Assembly: GCA_018136815.1 (NCBI GenBank)
Contig: CM030931.1
Location: 10,985,072-11,049,071, forward strand
DNA: 64,000 bases
Direction of reading: 5' to 3'
Source of the DNA: Isochrysis galbana
Lineage: Eukaryota > Haptophyta > Isochrysidales > Isochrysidaceae
Part shown: positions 10,390 through 21,720 of the stretch, one piece after another
Layout: each line of letters opens with the position of its first letter
How positions within the stretch are numbered: the first letter of the stretch is position 1
Made by a program: the position numbers and the translations under genes
The notes under the pieces: generated by a model
The model's database searches: none
What the model was told of the DNA's origin: nothing
What the model saw: the letters and a program-made list of their open reading frames with translations, nothing else

Positions 10390-11110
10390 GTCAATGGGGG
10401 CCTCGCGCCCCCCTCTCTCCATCGCGGACACCCCCCGGGGTGGGCCCGTACATTCAACCTCAGCCCCTGCCCTCTGGCAGGGGCTGGGCAATCATCATTC
10501 TGGCCCAGACCCCTAGTGGGCGCGGGCCGCGAGCCGCACTCCCAGGCCCGCATGGGCCAGCTCTCGTACTGACCCCCCCCCCCCCCCATCCCTGGTCGCC
10601 AAGCAGACAGGGGACTCAGGGCGGCACCCAAGGCCAGCGAGGCGAGCGAGGGAGAGGCAGGGGGGGCCAGGGGCTGAGCCCCAGCCTCCACTGCCCCCTG
10701 AGCTGCCCCTGCTGGCCCTCTGGGCGCCCCTGAAGGACCTCTGAGAGCAGGCCGTGGCGCGCCGCATGGCGACGCGCCGCAGGGACTGGGGCGGAAGAGA
10801 ATGGAACGAGGGAGAGGGGGGGATTTGCACCCCCCCCGATGGAGTGTGGTGAGAAACGAGACCCGTTTGCATTAGCAAACGGGCGGAGGGGGGCGGCTGG
10901 CGACAGGAGGGAGATGGGAAGGGAGCGGCTCAAGACGTCTTGGCCGAAGCAGCGCGCACGGCCTCCCCGGAACCGGCTTCTCCGCTAAAGAGGGAACTGG
11001 GGAAGGGGAAGGGGGTTGATAGGGGTTAGGGTTGGGTAGTAGGGAGGTTCACTAGTACGCTGCCTCACGCCGCACATGTAGCGGGAATTTTTAAGAAGAT
11101 TTTTTTTCCT
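10390..11110 (+). repeat. Dispersed repeat family R1, copy at 10.4-11.1 kb
   Basis: Shares blocks with R1 copies at 50990-51380 (-), 55869-56576 (-) and 60499-61212 (+): a GAGGGAGAGGCAGG tract, CCCCTGAGCTG, a GCGCGCC/ATGG/CGCCGCAGG block and a short AAACGGG hairpin. Its downstream part, 10925-11107, is duplicated at 39810-39985 and ends GGGAATTTTTAAGAAGA plus a T run. GGGTTAGGGTTGGG near 11022 is part of the repeat, not a telomere. Confidence 0.6.
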
Positions 11111-11234
11111 CGGCAACGTGCGAGGTGTGATGCGTTCCGCGCGCTCGTATCATGGTATGGTGGTGCATGGTAGTATGGGTATGGTTAATCTCGTCCATAG
11201 AGTTCAATAATGTGCAACCAAGTGTTAGTTCGGC

Positions 11235-11458
<224 letters not shown>

Positions 11459-11539
11459 CCAACAATAACAATAACGATCTTTGAACCGATCAACCCACTA
11501 CCCGCTTATTGAAGCGCCCTCCATTCTCTCTTCCCCTCT

Positions 11540-11730
11540 CCCCTCGGCCCGCCGGCGCCAGCGCCAGTGCCCCGCCCCGTGACCCCAAATTTGGCGTTGT
11601 CCCCTTGGCTTCCCGCTTCCTTCCCGCCCAAGTTTCGGTCAAACTTTTTCCGTCGAGCCTCGAGCCTCGAGCCAACCCATATTTTTTAATTTTTTTTTAA
11701 AAATCGTCAAAACCTGGCTAGGCCCAACAC
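11540..11730. repeat. Dispersed repeat, second copy of the 5880-6010 element
   Basis: Carries GGCGTTGTCCCCTTGGC, CCCAAGTTTCGGTCAA, TCGAGCC and a T/A-rich block before GGCCCAAC, matching 5880-6010 in order and orientation. Confidence 0.6.
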
Positions 11731-11750
11731 CAACACCAATACCTATCCGG

Positions 11751-13435
11751 TCAGCATATCCAAAAATCTCGTGATAAATCCTCAATCTCGACTTGGACTT
11801 GGTCAGTTTCCCCCCTTAGAAGTGGTGAAGCAAAACCAGAACGCTCGAACGCAAACATGGTAGGCCGGTCGGCCGGTCCGACAGCTATTTCAACATCGAC
11901 GGCCCTGGGGACGGAATCAGTTGAAGGTTTCGGCGTTGCAGTCGCGATTGACCTATTCGTCGTCGCCATGATTTATGCCTGGAAATTGCTGAATGAAGGC
12001 TTGGGATCAGAAGGAGAAGACGCCCGTGTAATCACGTGATTCATCGTTCACTAGGGCAGAAAGGCGACGAAAGAAGTCCCGCGCCTCATCCTTTTCGATA
12101 CGCACGCATAGCGCCGCGCGCCACCGCGCGGGGGACGGTCGCGCGCGCGCCCCTGACCCAGAACGCTCGAGAGGCCCCCGACGGCACTCGATGGGAGGTT
12201 GCAGGCTTTGAGTGGGGGGGGGGGGGGGGGGGCGACTTGAGGCGCCCTCCTCCCCGTGAGGAAAGGAGGGGGGGAGGGAAGGGAGAGAAGGGATGGAGAG
12301 GGAGAGAAGAGAGAGAAGAGAGAGAAGGGAGGAAGGGAGAGAGAGGGAGAGAGAGGGAGGGAGGGAGGGATCCCGCCCGGGGGCCCGATCGCCTCCAAGA
12401 GAAGAAGGATTCCCTTCTCATCACAACTCCCTTGCTTCTCTCATCACGGCTCGCGCCCGGCGCCGACCCCCCCCGCGGGGCTCTCGACCACCCTGGACTC
12501 TCTCTCTCTCCCTCCCTCCCTCCCTCCCCTCCCTCCCTTCCTTACGGGGTCTCTCTTCTATGAAATCATGAAATCCAACGAACGCCGCGGGTTGATTGCT
12601 TGGAACCCCTCGCGCCCTCCAAGGAGGAGAGCAGCAGCCCCTTCTTCCCCCTCCCCCCCCCCCCCTCTTCTTCTATTCCCCGCCCCCCCCTCTCTCTTCT
12701 TCCTGCCCCTCCCCCTCCCCGCGCGTGCTGCCTGAGAGACTCTCTGAGGCTCGTCGCACTCGTGGCTGACGTCGTAGAGAGATCCCTCTCTCTCTCTCTC
12801 TCTCCTCTCCCCTTTTCCCTTCTCCTCTCTCTCCCTTCCTCCTTCACGCGCCCAACCCCGTCCGCGCCCTCCTCCACTCCCTCCTTTTCTTTTCTCTTCT
12901 CTTCTCTCTATTCTCTATGCCCGCAGAGAAGAACTGTGTGGGGGGTTGTTTGTCTCTCTCGTGGTCTCTCACCCTCCTTCCCACCGCTTCTCACGCTGCA
13001 CTTCTTCCTTTACCACTGTCGTGGTGCTCTATTCTTCACTCCGGATGGTCCCCTTTGTTGGGGAAGAGGCGCCTCCACCGTACAGCCCCACTCCTTCTTT
13101 CATCAACCCACCGCGGCACAATCAAGTGTGTGCGCCCTCGCTGCGATCGCGCCCCCCTCCCCACACGCTCTCTCTCATCATATCCTCTCTCTCGCAATCA
13201 TCAAAGGACGACCCCCCCCCTTGAGACCCCCCCCCCGCCTTCTCCTCCCTTCCCCTCCCTCTCCTTCCTTTCTCTCCCCCCGCAGGCAAAGGGCCGCCAC
13301 ACACGTGGATACGCACAACAGACAGAGAAGACAAGTACTCATGTAAGAGGAAAAACACGTGGATAAGAGAATAAACAGCCTCGAGCACGAGGAGAGAGTG
13401 GAGCGGAGGGAATAAACAGCCTCGAGCGTCACGCC
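11751..13435. other. Low-complexity intergenic stretch upstream of the transporter
   Basis: 11751-11969 (-) has a short ORF, MATTNRSIATATPKP, whose start resembles TKRSIADATPSQAP encoded at 29045-29090 (+), suggesting a repeated element ORF. From 12200 to 13400 the DNA is poly-G (12218-12232), GA tracts (12300-12370) and CT tracts (12500-12560, 12790-12910). No gene seen. Confidence 0.5.
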
Positions 13436-14650
13436 ATGATGCGCGTCGCCACGGGGGTCCTTCTTCTCCTCCCTCTCACGTCGGGCTTCTCCCGGGCTCC
13501 TCCGTTGGTCGTGCGGCCGCGCGCGTTCGCTCCCGCGTGCATCGCCCACGGCCTGCACGACGAGCCGCCTGTCGCGCTCCAGCTCCCAGAGAGAGAGGGA
13601 GAGAGGAGGGGGGAGAGAGCTCCTCTCGATCACGCGACCGCTGCGCGACTCTCCCTCGCTCTTGTGGCCGCGGCGTACGGCTCGAACTACGCGTGCGTCA
13701 AGTTGATGGACGAATGGGTCGGCACGCCAGCCCAGGCGGCACTGCTCCGCTTTGCGGTCGCCTCCGCCATTGCCATCCCAACTCTCGGCTATTTTGCGCA
13801 CACAAGAAAGGACCTCGTCAGCTGGCCGGTGGCAAGGGATGGGCTCTCAATTGGACTATGCTTCGGTGCGGGGTACATAGTGCAGGCACTCGCGCTACAG
13901 ACCTCGCCGGCCAGCCTCCAGGCCTTCCTGCTCTCCCTCTCCGTCATCGTCTGCCCGCTCCTCGATCAGCTTATCGGCGGCAAGCCGCAGCCGGCGCGAG
14001 TTTGGATGGCCGCTCTCATCGCCGTCCTCGGCGTCGGTTGCCTCGAGTGCGGCAATCTCGCTGCTGCGACGCTTTCTCAAGGCGATGTCATTGGCTTGCT
14101 GCAGGCGTTATTCTTCGGCAGTGGCTTCTGGCTCTGCGAGAAGGCGATCGACCGACACCGTACCGTCGAGCACGACATGGCGTTGCCTGTGGCGCTTACC
14201 TCTTGGAACCTCGTGGCCGTGCTTGCTTTCGCTTCCGTGTGGCTCGCCGTCGAGTCATCCGGCGGGTATGGCACCGCTAGCGTCTCGGGCATCGACCAGC
14301 TGCACGCACTCATCGACACCGTGGCGGCGGCGCCGCTCGACCACCTCAGCCTCATTGGTGCACTGCTGTGGACGGGCATCGTCACCACTGCTGGCTGCTC
14401 TTTCGCCGAGGCGGGCGCACTTGGGGAGATCTCGTCGGCGGATGCGACGGTTGTATTTGCTACTGAGCCACTTTGGGGGGCCTTCTTTGCTTGGGCCATG
14501 ATTGGCGAGGAGTTGGGCCCATCGACCGTCGTGGGAGGACTGCTCATGGTGCTTGCATGTGTCATTTCGGGCAGCGATGCGGTAAAGCCACGCACAGTGG
14601 CAGGGGCTGCGGTGGCCCGTGTGCGCAAGTCCCTGGGCCGGAGGGAATGA
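13436..14650 (+). CDS. Plastid-type EamA/DMT family transporter
   Basis: Single exon, 404 residues. From about residue 70 it shows ten hydrophobic segments in two halves, as in EamA drug/metabolite transporters (solute exchangers of membranes, including plastid phosphate-translocator relatives). Family-like segments include YGSNYACVKLMDEW, LLRFAVASAIAIP, LALQTSPASLQAFLLSLSVI, ATEPLWGAFFAWAMIGEELG and GGLLMVLACVIS. The N-terminus MMRVATGVLLLLPLTSGFSRAPP looks like a signal peptide with cleavage before FSR, followed by an Arg/Pro/Ala-rich stretch. That is the bipartite leader of plastids of red secondary origin, with Phe at +1, so placement in a plastid membrane is inferred. A second ATG lies one codon later. 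Substrate not predictable. Confidence 0.85.
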   Translation: MMRVATGVLLLLPLTSGFSRAPPLVVRPRAFAPACIAHGLHDEPPVALQLPEREGERRGERAPLDHATAARLSLALVAAAYGSNYACVKLMDEWVGTPAQAALLRFAVASAIAIPTLGYFAHTRKDLVSWPVARDGLSIGLCFGAGYIVQALALQTSPASLQAFLLSLSVIVCPLLDQLIGGKPQPARVWMAALIAVLGVGCLECGNLAAATLSQGDVIGLLQALFFGSGFWLCEKAIDRHRTVEHDMALPVALTSWNLVAVLAFASVWLAVESSGGYGTASVSGIDQLHALIDTVAAAPLDHLSLIGALLWTGIVTTAGCSFAEAGALGEISSADATVVFATEPLWGAFFAWAMIGEELGPSTVVGGLLMVLACVISGSDAVKPRTVAGAAVARVRKSLGRRE

Positions 14651-15883
14651 GACGACTAGTTATGTTCCCGCGGCTTGTGCATTGCGACCAACGAGTGTCA
14701 GCGACGTGTGCCATCCAGAGGGGCATGCGGGTTTTGCGCCATCTCGCTTCCGGCGCAAGCCCCGCTCCATGCATAGGACTTGCTCTCACTCAATGAAGTC
14801 GCCGGGCGCCGTCAAGGTTGGAGCGCGGTGTGAGTCATTGGCCTCGCCCCCTTCGTACATCAGTACTAGGCGGTCCGCGAGCGACTTGACCACTGTTGAT
14901 TCTTCCTACCTCAGTTATCTTTTGCATGCATCTTGACCACTGTTGAATGCCGACCTTCGACCTCTCGCTGTGATGCACTTGTCTTCCTGCGCCACGCATG
15001 TCCATTCCATGGCGCGCGTTCCGAATTGGCTGTCGTACGAAATGTGCTGCGTTTTGCATGCTGCGAATTCTCAAATGTGACTCACGGCTGGCATGTTGTG
15101 CAAATGTGTGTGCTGGACGGTCATGTGAACTGACGCCAATGCAAGTCTTCACTTCGTTTCGGGGCAAAGGGCACTTGGCCGACGATACTGCGTTATCGAG
15201 CGCTTGTGGCAACTCCCTTTACCTCACAACTGAATAGCATACGGCGAGTGGGATGAGTCGCCATTTGGGCTCCACCTACATTGCAAAGCCATATTTGTCG
15301 CAACCCAGCGATGTGCCAGAGATTGTTTGCGTTCTTGTCTGTTACTTCTCGTCTTTGTTCCTATCCTTCTTCCCAGCGGACGCATTTGTGACTCCTCTCA
15401 TCTTGTGTGCTGCAATTCTTTATCTGACTACACAGTCTTGAGCACCGGTTGGTGCTTCTTCTATTATTTCATGATGTCATTATTGTCGTGTGCTCATGGG
15501 CCGTGGCGTTGATGTTGGTCTTGTCGCACATTGTCCCGGGCGGTGCCTGCTTGCTTGCCCTATGTGCTGTATGTTCTTCGTCCGCGGAAACAAACATTGT
15601 CAGCCTGCATTACAGCATTAAAAATTTATGATATGCTCGCCTCACGCGTGGCCCTGCTGGGCCCGTTCCCGTTCCGCTACACTATGGTGAAAGGAGAGCG
15701 GGGCACCGAGAACTGTGGGCGCTCCAGCCGGTGCAAGCCAAGAGTTCTCTCGTTCTCCCCACGACCGACTTCTCTCTCTCATTTCTGTGGGCTTTTTCCA
15801 TGGCCGTCAGGTAATCTGCAATCTTTCCCCCGTATGACGTCAACAACTCGATACCGGCATTATGTATTATGTAGTACATAATG
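14651..15883. other. Intergenic, no gene recognised
   Basis: Lower-complexity 3' flank of the transporter. Only short open frames, no domain, no repeat match noticed. Confidence 0.5.
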
Positions 15884-16840
15884 TAGGGCGGTCAAACAGG
15901 GCTTTTAACTTCTAAGGATGAAAATTCACCAAGACACAAGACAAGATTGTGTTGTATCCAGGCCTCCTGGCATGAATATTTCGGCATGAGTACGTGCCTT
16001 CTTCGTTATCCGTTATATACCGTCTTCTAAAAAAAAACATTCTTGAAGGTGCCCGCTAAGCTACTAGTGACGCGCTCTCTCCCGCGCTCCCGCTACCATC
16101 GCCATCGCCTATACCCCTACCTCTGCACCCCCGCCCGCTCCCCCCCTCGTTCCTTTTTCTTCGGTTTTGGGGGGTCGGCCCATGTACACTACTTTGGGCC
16201 TAGCGCTTGGGGGAGGGGAGGGGCAGGCTTCTTGCATTTGTACTGCGCCTGTCTCGGGTCCATCTCACATCTCATCCCAGTGTGGGGGCCGGGCCTTTCG
16301 GCCTTCCCCATCGGGTTCCTCCCGTGGAGGCATATTGCCCGTTGTTATCCCTGGTCGCTGGGTCCGGTGTTGTTTTGCTGATGTATTATATGTTTTATGT
16401 TGAGGCGCTCTAGTACCGCTACGAGTTTACTACTTGGAACTAAATCGTTGTCGTCGTTTGTTTCGTAAATTGGGCGGAATTCGTTGACATCTATACGTTT
16501 CTTGGGCTGGCGGCCCATGTCTGCTTTGGCTCTTCTCGATGCGTCCGTGTTGTTTCCGTAGAGCGCCGCTTTGCACAACGTCGCGGGAAAGTCGGCGACT
16601 ACTTCCGGTAGTGGAGCCGTCCATGGGGCGAATGGGTCCACGAGCGGTGAGGGCACCTCTCGTGTGTCTTCTTGCGACGGCCAGAGGCCTCAAATCGGGT
16701 ATTTTTCGAAAATTTTGCCAGAAGACCCCCGGTTTTTTTTTGCTGATATCCCATACCGGAACCTATAGGGAGCTTATTTAGGCCTTCGTTTGCCCATTAC
16801 AGATGGTGCCCTTCGCACCCCCCTAGTGAGTGACCGGGCT
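15884..16840 (-). repeat. Retroelement 3' region, copy 2, flanked by element termini
   Basis: Begins next to TAGGGCGGTCAAACAGG (15884-15900). A minus-strand ORF at 16345-16656 reads MPSPLVDPFAPWTAPLPEVV and later LVPSSKLVAVLERL; the latter part is homologous to the decayed copy at 3950-4330. The minus-strand 3' side runs through a C-rich tract to an A run at about 16030-16038, as a LINE-type tail would. The plus-strand end 16822-16840 carries the inverted GTGAGTGACCGGG terminus. Function of the ORF unknown. Confidence 0.5.
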
Positions 16841-17740
16841 AGAATTTATGATTGGGAGATCTACCCAGCTACCCAGCTACCCAGGCCTGGGAGGGGTCCC
16901 ATTTCACATCAGGAGGCCCCCTATCCCCTATGGCCCTCCTAGTGCCCTTAGGGGCTTAGGGGCTCCCAATATAGCCATATGTACATATGTACTAAAAACG
17001 TCCCGACCGTCCGCCTCGCGGACTAGGCACCTACTAGGGTTAAGGAAAGAAATGCAGGAAACAGAACTGGGCCCCTCGCGTTCAGATTCCCCCCCCCTTT
17101 TGCATTTCTTCCTCTTTCGACGGAACGCGACCTTTGTTCACGCGCGGACGCAACGCTCACTGCCTCGGCAGTTTCCACTTCTAAGGGTATAAACTGTCTC
17201 CCCCCTCCTTGGCGCCAACCGTCTCCCCCCTCCCCCTTCCCCCCTTCTCATTCTTTTCTTCGCGCCAACCGTTGCCAGGCCCGCGGCCAGCAACAACTTC
17301 CACCTGCTCGCCCCCCCCGCCCCCCCCCCCCGCCCCCCCCCCCCCCCCCCCCCCGCCCCCCCCCCCCCCCGCCCCTCCCCCCCGCCCCGCTCCCCCCCCT
17401 TCTCGCCCCACGCCCCTCCCACGCCTCCCCCCTCCCCCACTCTTCCTCTCCCCCACCCCGTTTCTTTCTCTCTCTCTCTCTCACTCACCCACTCTCTTCT
17501 CCCCACCCCGCCCAACCCCCCACAGCAGGTGTGACTCCCCCCTTCCCCCTCTCAGCCCCCTCTCCCTCTTTCCTCCCCCACTTCTCGTCCACCGAGCCGC
17601 CGGTCCGCCCATCGCCCATACTCATCAATCACTTCCCTCGCCCCCCGCCCCTCACCTGCCCCGCCCCCGCCTCGCCCTGACTGCCTCCCTTCCCCTTCTG
17701 TCTGCGCCAGGTTTCCCCCCGCTCTCTCCTCCCGTCTGTC
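16841..17740. other. Upstream region of beta-tubulin with poly-C tract
   Basis: ACGGAACGCGAC element motif at 17120-17131, then almost unbroken C/T sequence with long C runs (17310-17390) and CT dinucleotides up to the tubulin start. No TATA box is evident. The pyrimidine-rich leader may belong to the promoter or 5' UTR. Confidence 0.5.
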
Positions 17741-19075
17741 ATGCGTGAGATTGTCTCCATCCAGGGCGGCCAGTGCGGCAACCAGATCGGCGCTAAGTTC
17801 TGGGAGGTCGTCTCTGATGAGCATGGCATCGACCCGACCGGCACCTACCATGGTGATTCTGATCTGCAGCTCGAGCGCATCAACGTCTACTACAACGAGG
17901 CAACTGGTGGCCGCTACGTCCCGCGTGCTATCCTGATGGACCTCGAGCCGGGCACCATGGACTCGGTCCGCTCGGGTCCTTTCGGACAGATTTTCCGTCC
18001 GGACAACTTCGTCTTTGGCCAGTCGGGCGCAGGCAACAACTGGGCCAAGGGCCACTACACTGAGGGCGCCGAGCTGATCGATGCCGTCCTCGATGTTGTC
18101 CGTAAGGAGGCTGAGGGCTGTGATTGCCTCCAGGGCTTCACCCTCTCGCACTCGCTCGGTGGTGGAACCGGTTCTGGCATGGGCACCCTTCTCATCTCCA
18201 AGATCCGCGAGGAGTATCCGGACCGCGTGATGTGCACCTACTCTGTCTTCCCGTCCCCCAAGGTTTCGGACACTGTTGTTGAGCCCTACAACTGCGTCCT
18301 CTCGATCCACCAGCTCGTAGAGAACTCGGACGAGTCGCTCCTCATCGACAACGAGGCGCTGTACGATATCTGCTTCCGTACCCTCAAGCTCACCACGCCT
18401 ACCTTCGGTGACTTGAACCACCTCGTCGCTGCTGTCATGTCGGCGTCCACTTGCTGCCTCCGTTTCCCGGGTCAGCTCAACTGTGACCTCCGCAAGCTGG
18501 CTGTCAACATGATTCCCTTCCCCCGTCTCCACTTCTTCATGGTCGGTTTCGCTCCGCTCACCTCGCGTGGTTCTCAGCAGTACCGCTCGCTTACCGTGCC
18601 GGAGCTCACCCAGCAGATGTTCGACGCCAAGAACATGATGGCCGCAGCCGACCCTCGCCACGGCCGCTACCTCACTTGCACTGCGCTCTTCCGTGGCCGC
18701 ATGTCCACGAAGGAGGTCGATGAGCAGATGCTGAACGTTCAGAACAAGAACTCGTCGTACTTCGTCGAGTGGATTCCCAACAACATGAAGTGTGCCATTT
18801 GCGACATCCCTCCGAAGGGCCTCAAGATGTCCGTCGGCTTCATGGGCAACTCGACCTGCATGCAAGAGGTCATGAAGCGCGTTGCAGAACAGTTCACCGC
18901 CATGTTCCGCCGCAAGGCCTTCCTCCACTGGTACACCGGTGAGGGCATGGACGAGATGGAGTTCACCGAGGCCGAGTCCAACATGAACGATCTTGTCTCC
19001 GAGTACCAGCAATACCAGGACGCCTCCGCTGAGGAGGAGGGCGAGTACGAGGAGGAGGGCGGCGAGGAGTACTAG
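17741..19075 (+). CDS. TUBB: Beta-tubulin
   Basis: Full-length 444-residue beta-tubulin in one exon, the GTP-binding partner of alpha-tubulin in microtubules of spindle, cytoskeleton and flagella. It starts with the autoregulatory MREI tetrapeptide, contains the tubulin signature [10 protein letters not shown], the [11 protein letters not shown]-terminal nucleotide loop and conserved [16 protein letters not shown]. It ends with a Glu-rich tail ([14 protein letters not shown]) typical of axonemal-type beta-tubulins (EGEYEEE). The length is exactly that expected, and the start is fixed by MREI. Codons are strongly C/G-ending, as for a highly expressed gene. No introns. Confidence 0.99.
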   Translation: MREIVSIQGGQCGNQIGAKFWEVVSDEHGIDPTGTYHGDSDLQLERINVYYNEATGGRYVPRAILMDLEPGTMDSVRSGPFGQIFRPDNFVFGQSGAGNNWAKGHYTEGAELIDAVLDVVRKEAEGCDCLQGFTLSHSLGGGTGSGMGTLLISKIREEYPDRVMCTYSVFPSPKVSDTVVEPYNCVLSIHQLVENSDESLLIDNEALYDICFRTLKLTTPTFGDLNHLVAAVMSASTCCLRFPGQLNCDLRKLAVNMIPFPRLHFFMVGFAPLTSRGSQQYRSLTVPELTQQMFDAKNMMAAADPRHGRYLTCTALFRGRMSTKEVDEQMLNVQNKNSSYFVEWIPNNMKCAICDIPPKGLKMSVGFMGNSTCMQEVMKRVAEQFTAMFRRKAFLHWYTGEGMDEMEFTEAESNMNDLVSEYQQYQDASAEEEGEYEEEGGEEY

Positions 19076-19320
19076 ACGCGCCTGTTAACCCTCTTGCAAC
19101 CGCTTCCCCTGGGTGGATTGTGGAGTCATGTGCAGGCTGGCGGCGCTGTAGTCTCGCTAGTTGCCGCGTGCCAACACTTAGACCAAAGAATGGTCGCACT
19201 ACCTCCGTTCCGAAATTAAGAGGTGAGGGGCCACTTGGGACTGGACGTAGCAAAGGCCACCTAGCGCTAGTGTTGGCTCTCCGCTCAAAGCGCTAGGCCG
19301 TGGGAAGGACACGAATGAAA

Positions 19321-19430
19321 AATAAATGTCACTGAAAGTACAACTAAGTCTATACTTGGTCGCCATGGAGCGCGCCGACGCTCCCCTACTCCCCGATGGA
19401 GAGTGGTGAGAAACGAGACCCGTTCGCGGC
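19321..19430 (+). repeat. Truncated leader-ORF copy fused to R1 fragment
   Basis: CAACTAAGTCTATACTT precedes ATGGAGCGCGCCGACGC (ATG 19364), nearly identical to 4660-4700. It then jumps directly into GATGGAGAGTGGTGAGAAACG, an R1 block also present at 10835-10860. It links the conserved leader to the R1 family. Confidence 0.55.
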
Positions 19431-19639
19431 TTAGCGCTTAGGCTGTACGTGATTCCAGCCTAGTCATAGAATTTCCCAGACTGGTAGGTCCAAGTCATAC
19501 CATCAGCTGGACTAGGCTAGTCTAGTCATACCTATCCTGCGGACTAGGACTCGTAGTCCACTCCGAGGGCCGTGACTAGGATTTCATAGTCGGACTATAG
19601 TCTATAGTCTCCATAAGTATAAATAAGCTTGCATAGATT

Positions 19640-19797
19640 TTTGCAAAAAAAGGCTGCAGCCTCCTCAGAGCCCCCGTGAAGGTGTAATCTGAGGAGAAAG
19701 AATCTTGAGTCACCCAAGGGGGGACTCGAACCGCACACCCCAGCCATGCGACTGGCGAGAGCTCCCCCCAGCGCGCCATCAACGGTCTGCTGTTCGC
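19640..19797 (-). repeat. tRNA-derived SINE-like element
   Basis: On the minus strand TGGCGCGCTGG (A-box like) is followed about 30 bases later by a perfect B box, GGTTCGAGTCC, and further downstream by a T run (GCAGCCTTTTTTTGC) that could terminate Pol III. The T-arm and acceptor pairings are poor (GTTGATG against TTGGGTGAC), so this is not a working tRNA gene. A tRNA-headed SINE or tRNA pseudogene fits best. I found no second copy. Confidence 0.5.
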
Positions 19798-19982
19798 CGT
19801 GCTAGAAACCCAGTTGCTCCGTCAGGTGTCAGGTCGTCAGGTCTCGGCGACCTTACACCTCATATCAGGACCAAATATCAGGTCCTCATATCAGATTACT
19901 AATGTTATAATATGGTAGTGTAATAATAGTAATGAGATCTAACTAATGGCTAACTAATGGTGTTATTTAGTATTAGTACAGA

Positions 19983-20140
19983 TAGGGCGGTCACTCACTC
20001 TTTTTAACCACTATTTTCCGCCTCCCCTGGGTGTCCAAGGATTCCGCAGGGTCCCCCCCTACCTGCCCCGGCAACCGTCTCCCCCCCCCACGAACCCCCT
20101 CCCGCCCCACGAAAGGCAATGGCGTCGGTGAGTGACCCCC
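19983..20140. repeat. Element end, second copy of the 9371 type
   Basis: TAGGGCGGTCACTCACTC plus CTTTTTAACCACTATTTTCCG, then CTGGGTGTCCAAGGATTCCG, as at 9371-9450. An inverted GGTGAGTGAC is at 20128-20137. Confidence 0.5.
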
Positions 20141-20394
20141 CTCCCTTCCCCCGGGCGTGGCGGTCTATTTTGGGAGAATGACACGGTCGCCCACGGGAGG
20201 GAATCAGAGAAATGAATAAGGGGCGCATCACTATAAGAAACGCGGAGCTTCCGCGAAGGGCAATCGCCCGCGATCGGCCGAAGAATGGCCTGGAGGTAGT
20301 GGGCATGGTGAGCCCACACCTCTCGCGAGCAGTGTGGGGGGCCACTGGTAGGGAGCACGCGGGGTCTTGAGGGTGGCACACATCCACACTGACC

Positions 20395-21000
20395 CATCCT
20401 CGCCCCACGCGCTGCAGGAATGCCTTGATTCGCTTGCGCTCGAGCCCCACTGCTTTGGCTCGCTTGACGTTGGCAAGCGCTGGCTCGGACGCCCGGAGGT
20501 GCAACTCTTCCTGGGGGCCGTATAGCGCAATGAGCCGGTCGCGCCCGGGGCGTTCGAGGACGCAAAACCCGAAGGCGGACTGGCCTGGGCCCACGCGTTT
20601 GCGCTACATGCGCATGCGAGGGCTGCAGCAGGAGCAGCCAGGGTGGAGCATCGCGCGGCAGAGTTCACAAACGCAGCTGTGATACTCTACCGCGCGATCC
20701 TCTGTCTATCAACCTCAGCAGGAGTCAGCGCTCGCAGCGGCGAGGAACGTTCTTCCCCTGCGGAGAAGGCCTGCGCGCTACGCATCGAGCGAGCGTGCAA
20801 GGCCCATCTGCAGGCTCGGAGGCAAGCAGAGCGACGCATGGCGAGGTGGGTTGGCTCAGATGAGGCGCACCTTGCAGCGGCGAGGGAGGCGACCGCCCAC
20901 GCGCTCGCTCTCACCGATGAGAAGGAAGCCGTCATGCACGCGGCGCAGCGCGGATGGCGCAGCGCGGGTGTTGGCGGGTGGCTTCTTCTTATCAGACCCT
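20395..21000 (+). pseudogene. Disrupted ORF with MIT-like helical segment
   Basis: An acceptor-like GCGCTGCAG (20409-20417) leads into LQECLDSLALEPHCFG and FLGAV, then an in-frame TAG at about 20522. The same frame continues to 21000 with strongly helical sequence (AHAFALHAHARAAAGAARVEH, AEFTNAAVILYRAILCL, KACALRIERACKAHLQ and ARRQAERRM). The A/Y-x-x-AI spacing and the later K-x-x-L-R-x-x-Y/H-L-x-R-A pattern recall an MIT domain (ESCRT/Vps4-type trafficking). The stop and lack of a clear start suggest a decayed gene, or an exon pair missed by me. Identification is tentative. Confidence 0.3.
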
Positions 21001-21329
21001 CATCACGTCCGCACCAGTGTTGGCTGCGCCGCCTCGCAAATAAGTTTAATTTGCTATCTCCCCTGCGTTTCTTTATCTGCTTCAGGGGGCAATTAGGTTT
21101 AATTTGCGACCTCTTCGTATCTCTCCCTGAGGCACATCGCACTCCTTTCGTCTTATTCGGTAGGTCTCTTGGAATCCTGCGCGGCAGGATTGCCCCTCGT
21201 TTCCGTTATGGTGCGATTCCCCTTCCAGACGGGATCGCCGACAGATCGCCTTCTGATCGTCGTCCGTCGTTGTCTGGCCGGAGTGTTTGGGTTTGATTTC
21301 AGTCGAGTTATGTGAGAAAGTCGTGGGGC

Positions 21330-21720
21330 GAGAGTCGGGGTGTTTTCCTGGGTGTCTCTGTCCGTCGTCCTGTCATCAGTCGTCATCCGTCGTCGCTCTC
21401 GCTCTCGTCGCTCTCGCTCTCGTAACACTCGTACCCAACAAACTCGCCTCGCCTCGCCAGCCCCTGCCATCACAGCCCTCCTCACACTCACCCTCGCCTC
21501 TCGCCGCTCGTTTCATGTCGCTCTCGCCGCCGTCCTCGCCCTCGCCCAAGCCCGCCTGCCCGCCTTCCTCTGCTGACGGGCTTCAGCCCGTCAGCGTCTC
21601 TGAAGTCGTCTCCTCCGCCGCGCCTGCCGCCGGTATGCCTCCTTCCTCATTGCCCTCAGGCCCTATGGGCCATCCCAATTCGTCAGGATTGCTTCGTACG
21701 CGAGGACCGTGCACTTGTAC
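21330..21720 (+). repeat. Retroelement leader-ORF1 copy A
   Basis: A leader with TCTCG hexamer repeats (CGCTCTCGCTCTCGTCGC, 21389-21425) precedes ATG 21515. The ORF starts MSLSPPSSPSPKPACPPSSAD, then VSVSEVVSSAAPAAG, and decays after about 60 codons. The near-identical protein start is encoded at 54401-54240 (-), and a related one (MSAPSSRSPSPKPVLPPFSAE) at 28373 (-) and 39076 (-). Confidence 0.6.

Noticed and set aside
11022-11045. Telomere-like GGGTTAGGGTTGGG
   Set aside because: Only two imperfect units, and the same sequence sits inside a dispersed repeat duplicated at 39890, so it is not an interstitial telomere.
13178-13801. Minus-strand ORF opposite the transporter
   Set aside because: Arg/Glu-rich shadow of the coding strand with no domain.
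17552-19012. 486-residue minus-strand ORF
   Set aside because: Antisense shadow of beta-tubulin caused by strong codon bias.
19690-19797. Functional tRNA gene
   Set aside because: B box is perfect but acceptor and T stems do not pair; SINE or pseudogene is more likely.
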